Notes under the pieces: generated by a model | What the model saw: only the letters and a program-made list of their open reading frames with translations | Told to the model about the DNA's origin: nothing | The model's database searches: none | Part shown: in pieces, positions 11,713 to 42,337 of the stretch | Position numbering within the stretch: position 1 is the first letter of the stretch | Layout of the letters: the number at the start of each line of letters is the position of its first letter | From: Plotosus lineatus | Lineage: Eukaryota > Chordata > Actinopteri > Siluriformes > Plotosidae | Length of the DNA stretch: 64,000 nucleotides | Assembly: GCA_024760905.1 (NCBI GenBank) | Contig: CM045738.1 | Location: 43,450,797-43,514,796, forward strand | Reading direction: 5' to 3' | Position numbers and translations under genes: made by a program

Positions 11713-12405
11713 TGTTCAGTTCAGTTCATTTTCTGTAACCGCTTAATCCTAATTAGGGTCACGGGGAGTCCCAGCCGAGTCCGGGCAAGGGCAGAGTACA
11801 CCCTGGACATCTCACTAGGCCATCGCAAGGTGGAAACAAGCTGACGGCTTTGCAGCCTACTCTTGTTGAAAGTCAGCAATGTTCAGTTCATTTTCTGTAA
11901 CTGCTTCATCCTAATTAGGGTCGCAGGGAGGCTGGTGCCCATCCCAGCCAACTCAGCCAGCCAACTCAGGGCGAGGGCAGAGTACACCCTGGACAGCTCA
12001 CCAGGCCATCGCAGGGCGGAAACATGCTGACGGCTTTGCAGCTACTCTTGTCGAATGTCAGCAATGGTTCTTTTACATGCCTCACACCATAGACAGTGAG
12101 AGACATGGCCGGCCTTTGATAACCCAGTTAGCTGCACTGGGGGGGGGGGACAGTGACAACCCTGTGGAGAGTGGGACTTGAACCCCCAACCTTTGGATCA
12201 GCGATCCGGCGCCTTATACCACTAGACCACCACTGCCCTGTGTCAGCAATGTTTTTTTTTTTTTTTAAATGAACCTCCACAATAGACAGTGAGAGACATG
12301 GCCGGCCTTTGATAACCCAGTTAGCTGCACTGGGGAGACAGGGACAACCTTACGGAGAGTGGGACTCAAACCCCCAACCTTAAGATCAGCGATCTTCGCA
12401 TTAGA
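11713..12405 (-). mobile_element. SINE A inserted into SINE A
   Basis: The outer minus-strand SINE A (11713-11881 and 12241-12405) is split by a second, full-length SINE A (about 11882-12240). The word GTCAGCAATG stands on both sides of the inner copy, as a target duplication would, and the outer copy resumes exactly after it with AATGAACCTCCACA. Confidence 0.75.
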
Positions 12406-12504
12406 CACCCAGGACCAGAGATGGGCTATAGAATGTACACTCAGATGTCTGAAGAAATGGGAACAGCTGTACCTCTCAGTAATGATTTGGGACCAAACAT
12501 TGCC

Positions 12505-12815
12505 CCAATGGTGGCCTGGTGGTAAAGGTGTTGGCTCACTGATCCCAAGGTTCGGAGTTCAAGTCCCACTCTCTACAGGTTGTCACCCCCCCCCCAGCCC
12601 CCCCCAGTGCAGCTAACTGGGCTATCAAAGTCTGGCCATGTCTCTCACTGTCTATGGTGTGAGGTGTAGAAGAACCATTGCTGACTTTTGACAAGAGTGG
12701 GCTGCGTGGCCGTCAGCGTGTTTCCACCCTGCAATGGCCTGGCGAGCTGTCCATTCTGCCCTCACTTGGAGTCCGCTGGGATGGGAATCAGCCTCCCTGT
12801 GACCTTAAATAAGAT
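12505..12815 (+). mobile_element. SINE family A
   Basis: tRNA-like head with GAGTTCAAGTCCC, a poly-C tract, the family body and a diverged tail with GTGACCTTAAATAAGATG. Confidence 0.75.
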
Positions 12816-12819
12816 GAAC

Positions 12820-13390
12820 ACTGCCCCTACTTTACTTCTCAAATGTAACCAAACAACCTGTGATCCCTCGATTGCCACATTAGAGCAGATGCTCACAATC
12901 AGCAAGGGCTTTCGCAACAGGAAATTACCATTGTCATTTATCAGGATAATTAATATAATTCTCCACGTACATCAAACCATTACCAGTGTAGTGTATCGGA
13001 AATAAGGGCCCCATTAAAAGCTTGCTTGCGTAACAGTTGTTGCATTCACTCACTCTCACATACATCACTCTGAGAGCTTCCACCTTTTTTAAATAACAAC
13101 TAATACAACCGCTTACTTCTATGGAAATGTAGATATGAATGAGACGGAGACATGACAAAAGCCTCAAATCAATTTTGCTCTTAGACTAATTGGCACATTG
13201 TGATGCAAACTGGTCCCATTCAATGCAGCCGCAGAGCTTGATTATCAGGTTGAGGCACCACGCTGCTTGGATGTACCCTTTTGTCTAAGAACTAGTAAAT
13301 AATAAAAGTTTGCGTGAGCATTTAGGATTCTTCTGTGTTACAGTTTCTATTGTATTCAATATAATTATAAATTACTACAGCATTATCAGT
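12820..13390. other. Intergenic stretch, nothing recognised
   Basis: Unique-looking sequence without a recognised gene or repeat. Confidence 0.45.
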
Positions 13391-13391
13391 A

Positions 13392-13671
13392 GTGGGGCCG
13401 ATGCTTAGTGGTTATGGGTGCTAGGCTCATGGTGAGGATGTTGTGGATTCAAATCCCCATTAAACCCCCATTGTGCCTCAAGACCTCAGGGCAAGGTTTT
13501 AACCACAAGTGAGCCTCTGTCCACCCAGAAGTATAAATGGGTACGAGTAAAAAATAGTGAGAAGGTAGCCTGAGATGGGACGCTAGTCCTGCTATGAAAA
13601 CCGGGGATAAGCACCGGCTCTGATGAGCCACTACATTTAGTGTGTAAAAGCCCAACAGACATACCTTACCT
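13392..13671 (+). mobile_element. SINE family D
   Basis: tRNA-like head GTGGTTATGGGTGCTAGG and GGATTCAAATCCCC, body with CACAAGTGAGCCTCTG and CACCCAGAAGTATAAATGGGTAC, and a tail of ACCTTACC repeats. The tail is the target of the hAT insertion that starts at 13672. Other copies: 25766, and minus-strand 35735 and 42755. Confidence 0.75.
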
Positions 13672-13812
13672 CGGGGGTCTCCAACCTTTTTATCACCGTG
13701 GACCGGTCAACGCGTGACAATTTTACCGTGGACGGGGGGGAGGTGTTATTGTTTATATTGTTTAGATTGTTTATAATGTAAATATAATTTATTTATATAA
13801 AATATTATCACG

Positions 13813-13862
<50 letters not shown>

Positions 13863-13866
13863 TATT

Positions 13867-13918
<52 letters not shown>

Positions 13919-14588
13919 TTAAGCACTCCATGAATGTTATTTTTCAACAGCTGAAATAAAGTTGGTTGGGAAGTAAAGCTTGAACTTTTCTTAAAAAAAC
14001 AAACAAACAAAATAAACCCACAGGTGATGGTGCACCAGTTGTGAGAATGAAGGCTCAGGCTCAGTCTCACCCAAAATCCCCACAATTATTTGAAACATGT
14101 CCAACTCGCCTCTGTTCATGTGCCGTCCCCTTGTGGGGGACTTCATTTTAGCGCTCAAATGACCGACATGTAACCGAGAGAATCTGGACATTTTTCAAAA
14201 TAAATGTTCAGTTCAGTTCATTTTCTGTAACTGCTTAATCCTAATTAGGGTCGCGGGGAGGCTGGCGCCCATCCCAGCCAACTCAGGGCGAGGGCAGAGT
14301 ACACCCTGGACAGCTCGCCAGGCCATCGCAGGGCGGAAACACGCCGACGGCTCTGCAGCCTACTCTTGTCGAAAGTCATCAATGGTTCTTTTACATGCCT
14401 CACACCATAGACAGTGACAGACATGGCCGGCCTTTGATAACCCAGTTAGCTGCACTGGGGACAAAATAAATGATTTCTCAAAAATAAAGATCGTTCAGAC
14501 TCAGATGATAAATAAAACAGAAATAATTCATTCTTTCTTCTGCGGACCGGTACCAAGTGAGCTGCGGACCGGTGGTTGGGGACCCCTG
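13672..14588. mobile_element. Non-autonomous hAT element (Charlie-like ends), 917 bp, 8-bp TSD
   Basis: The ends are CGGGGGTCTCCAACC and, inverted, CAGGGGTCCCCAACC. CCTTACCT is present just outside both ends (13664-13671 and 14589-14596). The interior carries repeated GCGGACCGGT/GTGGACCGGT motifs, a TTA/TAA microsatellite (13816-13918) and a minus-strand SINE A (about 14203-14460). No transposase is encoded. Confidence 0.85.
14203..14460 (-). mobile_element. SINE family A nested in a hAT element, 5' part missing
   Basis: Tail and body are well conserved (CCTAATTAGG, GCCATCGCAGGGCGGAAAC) but the copy stops at GCAGTGCAGCTAACTGGG-type sequence, so the tRNA-like head is absent. This fits a 5'-truncated insertion. 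Confidence 0.75.
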
Positions 14589-14596
14589 CCTTACCT

Positions 14597-15460
14597 TACC
14601 TTACAGTGTTATCAGTGCTCACTGTAGGTTTTATGGTCTCTTAAGTTTCTAACTGTTTAAATGAATATTTGCCTTATTCTGGCTAAAATAATCTTAAACA
14701 AACAGCAACAGGAATGACAATAATGACCTGAAAGACCAAAGCAGAATAAGTTAATAATTTAATAAGTATTTCTGTAAGGCTTCATAGTCTGAAATCAGGT
14801 TATAAGACTATAAGATGAAGCACAAAGACTTTCGTAACAGATGTCAGGGCTGAGTTTTCTTTATAAAGACTGACCCGTAGGTGAGGTCTGTACAGGAGCG
14901 ACCACAGGGCGAAGTTTTTCTTATACTGACCAAGCAAACGAGGTTCCTAAGCAGTTTACATGGCATTTTAAATGGAGGCCGTATTTACTTCAGGCCAATT
15001 CTGAACAAGGAATCTTACTCATATCTTGCGAGGGCGTTGGTAATGTAACAACACCATTGATGATTCACTGGTGAATTAGGTTTGCCAGAGTGGGCAGCAT
15101 GCCCAAGCGCAATCAGAAGTATGATACCTTTCAGCGGCCGTCATGTCACCCACATTGATTTTCTTTGCCTTGTTCTAATTTTCCCATTTAAAGTATATTC
15201 CACGTACTCATTGCTACACAGCTAAGCTCGCTATATGCTAACTATGGTATGCTAACTTGTTTGTGTTTTCAATTCTCCTGGGTTGCCACCCCACACTAAG
15301 CTCCACATCTAGTGTATATATCTTCTCTCCTCTGTGTTCATGACTGTTAGCATTCATATTGGTTTTCCCTCCCATAGAAGCTGCTAAAGCATCATTCCAC
15401 ACCGTGCGGATAGCTAATGCTTAACTTGCAGGACAATAAGCACAAGTCTATATATACATA
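14597..15460. other. Intergenic stretch, nothing recognised
   Basis: No gene-like frame or repeat boundary seen. Confidence 0.45.
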
Positions 15461-16462
15461 CAGGGATCCCTCACTTTTCATGGTTAATGGGGACCGAGAT
15501 ATTCCCACGACCACCGATTTCCACGAAGTAGGTTCGACCCCCCCCTGACTGACGTATACGTACATGTATATGTGTATATAATATCAATAAATACATATCC
15601 AATGCTATAAATGTTTATAATAACAATTAAACATTCAAAAGTAATGCATAAGATGTAAATAAAATATAAATACACACATGCACATACATTTTTATGTGAG
15701 GTGCACATCTGAGTGTGCGCACGTGTATTTGTGTGTCCACGTGCACCTCACATAAAAGTATAAGTAGTTTTATTGGGAGTTTTGGGTTGTTTGTTGTTGT
15801 TGTTGTTGTTGTTGTTGTTTGTTTGGGGGGCTTTTGTGCATAATTGGCCTTGTTTTTGTGGCATTTTCCTGAACTTTCCCCCATTTCATTTTCATTTTCT
15901 GTAACCGCTTCATCCTAATTAGGGTCGCGGGGAGGCTGGTGCCCATCCCAGCCAACTCAGGGCGAGGGCAGAGTACACCCTGGACAGCTCGCCAGGCCAA
16001 CGCAGGGCGGAAACACACTGACGGCTTTGCAGCCTAGTCTTTTTACGAAAGTCAGCAATGGTTCTTTTACATGCCTCACACCATAGACAGTGAGAGAGAC
16101 ATGACCGGCCTTTGATAACCCAGTTAGCTGCACTGGACTTCCCCCTATTCTTCCTTAATTTCCTTATTTTTTTAATTCGCTCAATATTAAAAAAAAAAAA
16201 AAAAAACGCGATGCACTGAAGCCTCATGAATTGAAGCGCAGAGTAGCGAGGTCTTCAATGTAGTTTTCTTGGGTTGTTTTTTTTTTTGTTTGTTTGGGGT
16301 TTTTTTTTTACATAATTGGCCTTGTTTTGCAGCATTTCCCTTAACTTTTTCCCTATTTTTCCTTAATTTCTTTACTTTTTTATTTTTCAATTAATATTTT
16401 TGAAAAACCCGCGATGCACTGAAGCCGCAGAAACTGAAGCACGAGGTAGTGAGGGATCACAG
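15461..16462. mobile_element. MITE (GATCCCTCAC family) copy 1, with nested SINE A
   Basis: The ends CAGGGATCCCTCAC and, inverted, CTGTGATCCCTCAC are flanked by TA, which points to a Tc1/mariner-type element. The body shows GACGTATACGTACATG, ATAAATACATAT and CAATTAAACATTCAAAA. A minus-strand SINE A, lacking its head, is inserted at about 15886-16135. Further copies: 27620, 37399, 39905 and 56417. Confidence 0.8.
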
Positions 16463-16606
16463 TATATACTAGTATATATATATAATGCAGCCATGAGGTG
16501 GGGGGGGCACTAACCAGTGTCTCTCCCCCTCATGCCGGTCCCAAGCCCGGAGAAATGCAGAGGGTTGTGTCAGGAAGGGCATCCGACGTAAAACCAATGC
16601 CAATTA

Positions 16607-19074
16607 TTGATTATGCAAATCAAAAGTATTACCTCCATACCGGATCGGTCGAGGCCCGGGTTAACAACGACCGCCATCAGTGCTGTCAATCAACAGGGTG
16701 CTGATGGAAATTGGACTACTGTTGGTCGAAGACGTCGAAGAAGGAGAGGTGGGAGGCGTGTCCGTAGGCAGAGAGAGAAGAGGAAAGGCATGAGTCTAGG
16801 ACTGAGAGTGGGGACTTTGAATGTTGGAACTATGCACAGAAAAGGTAGAGAGCTGGTTGACATGATGCAGAGGAGGAAGGTGGACATACTGTGTGTTCAG
16901 GAGACCAGGTGGAAAGGTAGCAAAGCTAAAAGCTTAGGAGCAGGGTTTAAGCTATTTTATCACGGTGTGGATGGGAAGAGAAATGGAGTCGGAGTCATCT
17001 TGAAGGAGGAGTTTGTCAGGAATGTTCTAAAAGTGAAAAGAGTGTCAGACAGAGTGATGAATCTCAAGTTAGAAATTGAAGGTGTAATGCTCAATGTTGT
17101 TAGTGCTTATGCCCCACAGGCAGGATGTGAGCTAGAAGAGAAGGAGAGATTCTGGAGTGAGTTAGATGAAGTGATGCAGAGTACCCCCAGAGGTGAAAGA
17201 GTGGTCATAGGTGCAGACTTCAATGGACATGTTGGGGCAGGCAACAGAGGGGACGAGGAAGTGATGGGTAGGTTTGGTATCCAGGACAGGAACGCAGAAG
17301 GACAGATGTTGATAGATTTTGCAAAAAGGATGGAAATGGCTGTGGTGAATACTTTCTTTGAGAAGAAACAGGAGCATAGGGTGACTTATGAAAGCGGAGG
17401 TAGGCGCACACAGGTAGACTACATCTTGTGTAGGCGATGTAAATTGAAGGAAGTCAGTGACTGCAAAGTCATCGTGAGTGAGAGTGTTGCCAAACAGCAT
17501 AGGATGGTGGTGTGCAGGATGACTCTGATGGTGAGAAAGGTGAAAAAGGCAAAGGCAGAGCAGAAGACAAAGTGGTGGAAGCTGAAAAAGGAAGAGTGTC
17601 GTGTTGTCTTCAAGGAGGAGTTGAAACAGGCTTTGGGTGGCCAGGAAGTGCTTCCAAATGACTGGACAACCACAGCAAATGTGATCAGGGACACAGGTAG
17701 GAGAGTACTTGGTGTGTCCTCTGGAAGGAAAGTAGATAAGGAGACTTGGTGGTGGAATGAGGAAGTGCAGGAGTGTGTACAAAGGAAAAGGTTAGCCAAG
17801 AAGAAGTGGGACATTGAGAGGACCGAAGAGAGTAAACAGGAGTACAGGGAGACACAGCGTAAGGCGAAAGTAGCAGTGGCTAAGGCCAAACAGAGGGCGT
17901 ATGATGACTTGTATGATAGGTTGGATAGTAAAGAGGGAGAAAATGATCTATACAGGTTGGCACAGCAGAGAAATAGAGATGGGAAGGACGTGCAGCAAGT
18001 TAGATTGATAAAGGACAGAGAGGGAACTCTATTGACTAATGACAGAAGTGTGCTGGGAAGATGGAAAGAGTACTTTGAAGAGCTGATGAATGAGGAAAAT
18101 GAGAGAGAAAGAAGAGTAGAAGAGGTAACCATTGAGGAGCAGGATGTAGCAAAGATTAGTAAGGGTGAAGTGAGAAGGGCATTGAAGAGGATGAAGAATG
18201 GAAAGGCAGTTGGTCCTGATGATATACCTGTGGAGGTATGGAAGTGTCTAGGAGAGGTAGCAGTAGATTTTCTGACAAGAACATTCAACAAGGTACTAGA
18301 GAGTGAGCAGATGCCGGAGGAGTGGAGGAGAAGTGTGCTGGTGCCCATTTTTAAGAACAAGGGAGACGTGCAGAGTTGCAGCAACTACAGAGGGATAAAG
18401 TTGATGAGCCATACGATGAAGTTATGGGAAAGAATAGTGGAAGCTAGACTAAGGGCAGAGGTGAGCATTTGTGAACAACAGTTTGGTTTCATGCCAAGAA
18501 AGAGCACCACAGATGCAATGTTTGCCTTGAGGATGTTAATAGAGAAGTACAGAGAAGGTCAGAGGGAGCTACATTGTGCCTTTGTGGATCTGGAAAAAGC
18601 ATATGACAGGGTGCCAAGAGAAGAACTGTGGTATTGCATGAGGAAGTCTGGAGTGGCAGAGAAGTATGTTAGAGTGGTGCAGGACATGTATGAGAGATGT
18701 AAGACAGTGATGAGGTGTGCTGTCTGTGTGACCGACGAATTCAAGGTGGAGGTGGGACTGCATCAAGGGTCAGCTCTGAGCCCCTTCTTGTTTGCTATGG
18801 TGATGGACAGGCTGACAGACGAGGTGAGACAAGAATCTCCATGGACTATGATGTTTGCAGATGACATCGTGATCTGTAGTGAGAGCAGAGAACAAGTGCA
18901 GGAAAATCTAGAGAGGTGGAGGTATGCCCTGGAAAGGAGAGGAATGAAGGTTAGCCTCAGAAAATCAGAATACATGTGTGTGAATGAGAAGGGCCCAGGA
19001 GGAACGGTGATGTTACAGGGAGCAGAGATAACGAAGGTGGAGGATTTTAAGTACTTAGGCTCAACAATCCAGAG
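16607..19074 (+). pseudogene. RTE endonuclease-reverse transcriptase, N-terminal part
   Basis: The frame encodes a basic N-terminus (RRRRRRRGGRR), then an APE-type endonuclease with LNVGTM, LCVQETRWKG (catalytic Glu region), GADFNGHVG and KQHRMVV near its end. The reverse transcriptase follows with NYRGIKL, QFGFMPRKSTTDA, CAFVDLEKAYDRVP (motif A Asp), LHQGSALSPFLF (motif B) and MFADDIVI (the F/Y-ADD catalytic motif C). All key motifs are present over about 820 codons. The frame runs into the hAT insertion at 19075, which adds unrelated residues and a stop at 19231. The product would nick target DNA and copy its own RNA. The annotated start is the first ATG of the frame. A slightly later start is possible. 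Confidence 0.9.
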
Positions 19075-20409
19075 CAGGGGTCGGCAACCTTTACCATTCA
19101 AAGAGCCATTTGGACCCGTTTTCCACATTAAAGAAAACACTGGGAGCCACAAATCCTTTTTTGACATTTTAAATCAAATCACACTGCATATAATGTTTTT
19201 CCCCTTTTTCCTTCATGTTAATATAAAATAACAATATGTTACATTGATTTAAACGACTGCAGAGACCATTACATTACAATTCTGTTTGCAACAAAAACAT
19301 TTAAATTAAAAAATTGCCAGCCTCCCGCGACCGAATTAGAATTAAGCGGTTCAGAAAATGAATGAATGTGTTCGAATGCTTCTTGTGTTTTTATAAAGAA
19401 AAAGAATATCCATCCCACGAAGCGCGGGACGGGCTGCAGCCAGATGTGTAACGGGTTGGGTTGCCAACCTCACCAATCACGCCCTTCGAGGGATCTTCTT
19501 TTCTTTATTCGTTATATTAATGTTGTTTTGTCATAGTTTTAATTTACAAAAATGACACCAACACAGAAAAGTATTTGAAGACTTATTTTAAGAAGGAGCC
19601 TGCTCAACATTCTTTTAAATAATATTAATGCTTAATGCTGCACTGACCGACCCATTCTCAGAGTGGATACTGAACCACAGTGAGGACAGTTATTTAATCT
19701 GGAGATTGCTGTGTATAAACAAATCTCATCCACATCTCTTCCTTCAGCTGTGATTTCTGTTCCTGAATTAAAAACCCTGGTGGCAGAAAAAAATCTCTCT
19801 CTCACCGCACTGCTGCTTGCCATGAGCTCTTTTAGGGCTCTTTTATATTTCTTTGGTGTGGGCGGGGTGATTTTGTGTGTGTGTTCTTGTGTTCTTGTGG
19901 ACACACACAAAATCACCCCGCCCACACCAAATAAATATCCGCCCACATCTGTGACTCTTAATTTTCATCTATGTAATTTTCAACCCGAAAAGAGCATTGG
20001 AAGGGTACCCAGATCATTCAGGTGAAAAAAAAACCTAGATTGGACATCACTGTTTCAATTCTGAAGTGGGGCCATCTTGGTGGGATCACATGACTGTTTA
20101 AGACTTAAAGCAAGGTGGCTCACGAAGATGGCTCCAATTCAGAATTGAAATAGTAATGTCCACTCTAGGTTTTTTTTCTTTTCTTTTGATTATCAGTGAT
20201 TGGTGGGAACAGGTGGAAGGTGTGGCTATTGTTTGGTTGAAGTGAAAACCTGCACCCACACCGGCCCTTTGCTGTGTGAGTAACTAAGCACTTTGTGGTG
20301 CACCAGTCAGCCACCGTAAAGCACAACTTTATTTTGAAAAGCCATGGAGCCGCACCAGAAAGGTGAAAGAGCCGCACGCGGCTCCGGAGCCGCGGGTTGC
20401 CGACCCCTG
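19075..20409. mobile_element. Non-autonomous hAT element inside the RTE, 1335 bp, 8-bp TSD
   Basis: The terminal inverted repeats are CAGGGGTCGGCAACC at 19075 and its reverse complement ending at 20409. ATCCAGAG flanks both ends (19067-19074 and 20410-20417). The related RTE copy at 23325-23345 shows the uninterrupted site with a single ATCCAGAG. The element holds a SINE tail fragment (about 19325-19365), a 31-bp hairpin (19852-19931) and a piece related to the MITE at 5727, but no transposase. Confidence 0.93.
19852..19931. repeat. Perfect 31-bp inverted repeat (hairpin)
   Basis: The arms 19852-19882 and 19901-19931 are exact reverse complements containing GTGGGCGGGGTGATTTTG, with an 18-base loop. 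It lies inside the hAT element and would form a stable stem in DNA or RNA. Confidence 0.9.
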
Positions 20410-20417
20410 ATCCAGAG

Positions 20418-20952
20418 CAATGGAGAGTGTGGAAAAGAGGTGAAGAAGCGTGTGCAGGCAGGCTGGAATGGTTGGAGAAAAGTCTCCGGTGTGATGTGCG
20501 ATAGGAGAGTGTCAGCAAGAATGAAGGGAAAAGTGTACAAGACGGTGGTGAGGCCAGCGATGTTGTATGGATTAGAAACAGTGGCGCTGAGGAAAAGGCA
20601 GGAGGCAGAGCTGGAGGGAGCGGAGATGAAAATGTTGAGGTTCTCTCTGGGAGTAACGAGGATGGATAGGATCAGAAATGAGTATATCAGAGGGACAGCC
20701 CACGTAAGATGTTTTGGAGACAAAGTCAGAGAGGCTAGATTGAGATGGTTTGGACATGTACAGAGGAGGGATAGTGAGTATATTGGCAGTAGGATGCTGA
20801 GGTTGGAACTACCAGGCAGAAGGCCTCGAGGAAGACCGAAGAAGAGATTTATGGATGTGGTGAAGGAAGACATGAAGGTCGTTGGAGTCAGAAAAGAAGA
20901 TGCGGAGGACAGGGTGAGGTGGAGGCGGATGATTTGCTGTGGCGACCCCTGA
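20418..20952 (+). pseudogene. RTE reverse transcriptase, C-terminal part
   Basis: The continuation of the RTE frame beyond the hAT insertion encodes about 177 codons of the thumb and C-terminal region: NGECGKEVKKRVQAGWNGW, LYGLETVALRKRQE, RWFGHVQRRD, RRPRGRPKKRFMDVVKEDM and, at the very end, MICCGDP before the stop. This is the usual C-terminus of this RTE family. It has no stops or frameshifts. Confidence 0.9.
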
Positions 20953-20984
20953 AGGGAGCAGCCGAAAGTAAAAGAAGAAGATAC

Positions 20985-21026
<42 letters not shown>

Positions 21027-21035
21027 CGAGAGAGG
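20985..21035. repeat. (AT)n/(AG)n microsatellite
   Basis: ATATATAT followed by GAGAGAGA directly after the RTE 3' end. It forms the left flank of the palindrome at 21097. Confidence 0.95.
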
Positions 21036-21140
21036 ATTTTCTGAGTAGATTCTTCCGTAGGAGAGTGCTCAATACTTTTTGGTAGAGCAAATAACAATAA
21101 AAATAAAAGGACAGGACAAAGACTTTCTATTGAAACTCCA

Positions 21141-21207
21141 TTTATCACTACAGATCTGTTTCGAGGGGTGGTGAAACCATCCTCTCTCTTCAGGTGATTA
21201 TAGAAGA
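21141..21207 (-). ncRNA. Hammerhead ribozyme motif, minus-strand copy
   Basis: This is the mirror image of the motif at 21230-21296. On the minus strand the core CTGAAGA (complement of 21187-21193) is followed by stem II, GAAAC, and the short stem III. Cleavage would fall before GTGATAAA (complement of 21141-21148). The sequence is identical to the plus-strand copy across all core and stem positions. Confidence 0.75.
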
Positions 21208-21229
21208 ATTCTATAAGAATCTAGAAGCT

Positions 21230-21296
21230 TCTTCTATAATCACCTGAAGAGAGAGGATGGTTTCACCACCCCTCGAAACAGATCTGTAGTGATAAA
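21230..21296 (+). ncRNA. Hammerhead ribozyme motif, type I, plus-strand copy
   Basis: All conserved elements are in order. CUGANGA is at 21244-21250 (CTGAAGA). Stem II is 21251-21274, with GAG/CTC, GG/CC and GGT/ACC pairs around a TTC loop. GAA is at 21275-21277. A 4-bp stem III, ACAG/CTGT, spans 21278-21287 with a 2-base loop. H17 is A at 21288. Stem I pairs GTGAT (21289-21293) with ATCAC (21239-21243). Predicted cleavage follows A21288. A very short stem III is typical of hammerheads in Penelope-like elements and retrozymes, which often act as dimers. Activity is not shown. Confidence 0.75.
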
Positions 21297-21330
21297 TGGA
21301 GTTTCAACAGAAAGTCTTTGTCCTGTCCTT

Positions 21331-21340
<10 letters not shown>

Positions 21341-21374
<34 letters not shown>

Positions 21375-21390
21375 TTATTTATTTATTTAT
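21341..21390. repeat. (AT)n/(TTTA)n microsatellite
   Basis: TATATATA followed by ATTTATTTATTT repeats immediately right of the palindrome. Confidence 0.95.
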
Positions 21391-21892
21391 TGCTCACACT
21401 TCGACCAATCAGGTTGCTCATATTGTCTTTGCAATTTTACAAAATATCAATTATACTCAAATTATGGATATGCCTAAATGACAAAATAAGGTACTATAGC
21501 TCAATGCTAATTGCTAATAATTCAGAGGCAATTTTTAAATAATATATAATCAAGTTGTATATAATTCTTATTAAAGTGTGAGTAAAGAGTCATAATCACA
21601 GACTCAGGATATTCCGAAACCTGCACAACACTCTACTATCAACATTTGGGAAAGTCGACTTTGTGATTAATCAGTGTTTGTACAGCCCTTGTTACCGGAT
21701 TGCTGGTTCAGTAACCTGGAGTGCACGACGTGGTCATCAGTGTAACAGATGAAATGTAAATAGCAGTTTATTATACTTCAGCGAATGACACAAGGTGAAG
21801 GATGACAAAGAGGTAAACACAGCTAAAGAAGAGCTTCATTTATTTAATGCAAACGTCCAAATCCTTGAGGTTATTGAACATAAAGGTTTCGA
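21391..21892. other. Upstream region of masp2
   Basis: This 500-bp stretch should contain the proximal promoter or a 5' UTR intron of masp2. No TATA box or untranslated exon can be assigned with confidence. Confidence 0.35.
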
Positions 21893-42331
<20,439 letters not shown>

Positions 42332-42332
<1 letters not shown>

Positions 42333-42337
42333 ATAAA
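42332..42337 (+). promoter_or_regulatory. AATAAA overlapping the masp2 stop codon
   Basis: The last base of the stop codon is the first base of AATAAA. If used, the 3' UTR would be only about 10-30 bases. A second AATAAA is at 42612-42617 and is the more conventional candidate. Confidence 0.4.

Larger units (their letters stand above)
16487..20978 (+). mobile_element. RTE-clade non-LTR retrotransposon, nearly complete, split by a hAT insertion
   Basis: A GC-rich 5' region (16487-16606) precedes a long frame encoding an apurinic-type endonuclease and reverse transcriptase. The element resumes at 20418 after a 1335-bp hAT insertion and ends at about 20978 with CTGTGGCGACCCCTGAAGGG, then GAAGAAG and an AT microsatellite. 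Both parts of the frame are open and have no other stop, so the hAT insertion looks like the main lesion. A 5'-truncated relative lies at 22998-23895. Fragments occur at 28816, 56455 and 63645. Confidence 0.88.
21097..21340. repeat. 244-bp near-perfect palindrome, probable Penelope-like element remnant
   Basis: Arms 21097-21208 and 21229-21340 (112 bp each) are reverse complements with one mismatch seen, separated by about 20 bases. Each arm carries a hammerhead-type core (separate entries). AT-rich microsatellites flank both sides. Hammerhead motifs in the terminal repeats of Penelope-like retroelements are established. Assignment to that group here is inference, as no Penelope RT is in the window. 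Confidence 0.85.

Noticed and set aside
13746..14085. Ile/Asn-rich frames
   Set aside because: TTA/TAA microsatellite within a hAT element.
17419..18384. Long open frames on the strand opposite the RTE
   Set aside because: Shadow frames of the RT gene: low-complexity Ser/Leu composition and no domain.
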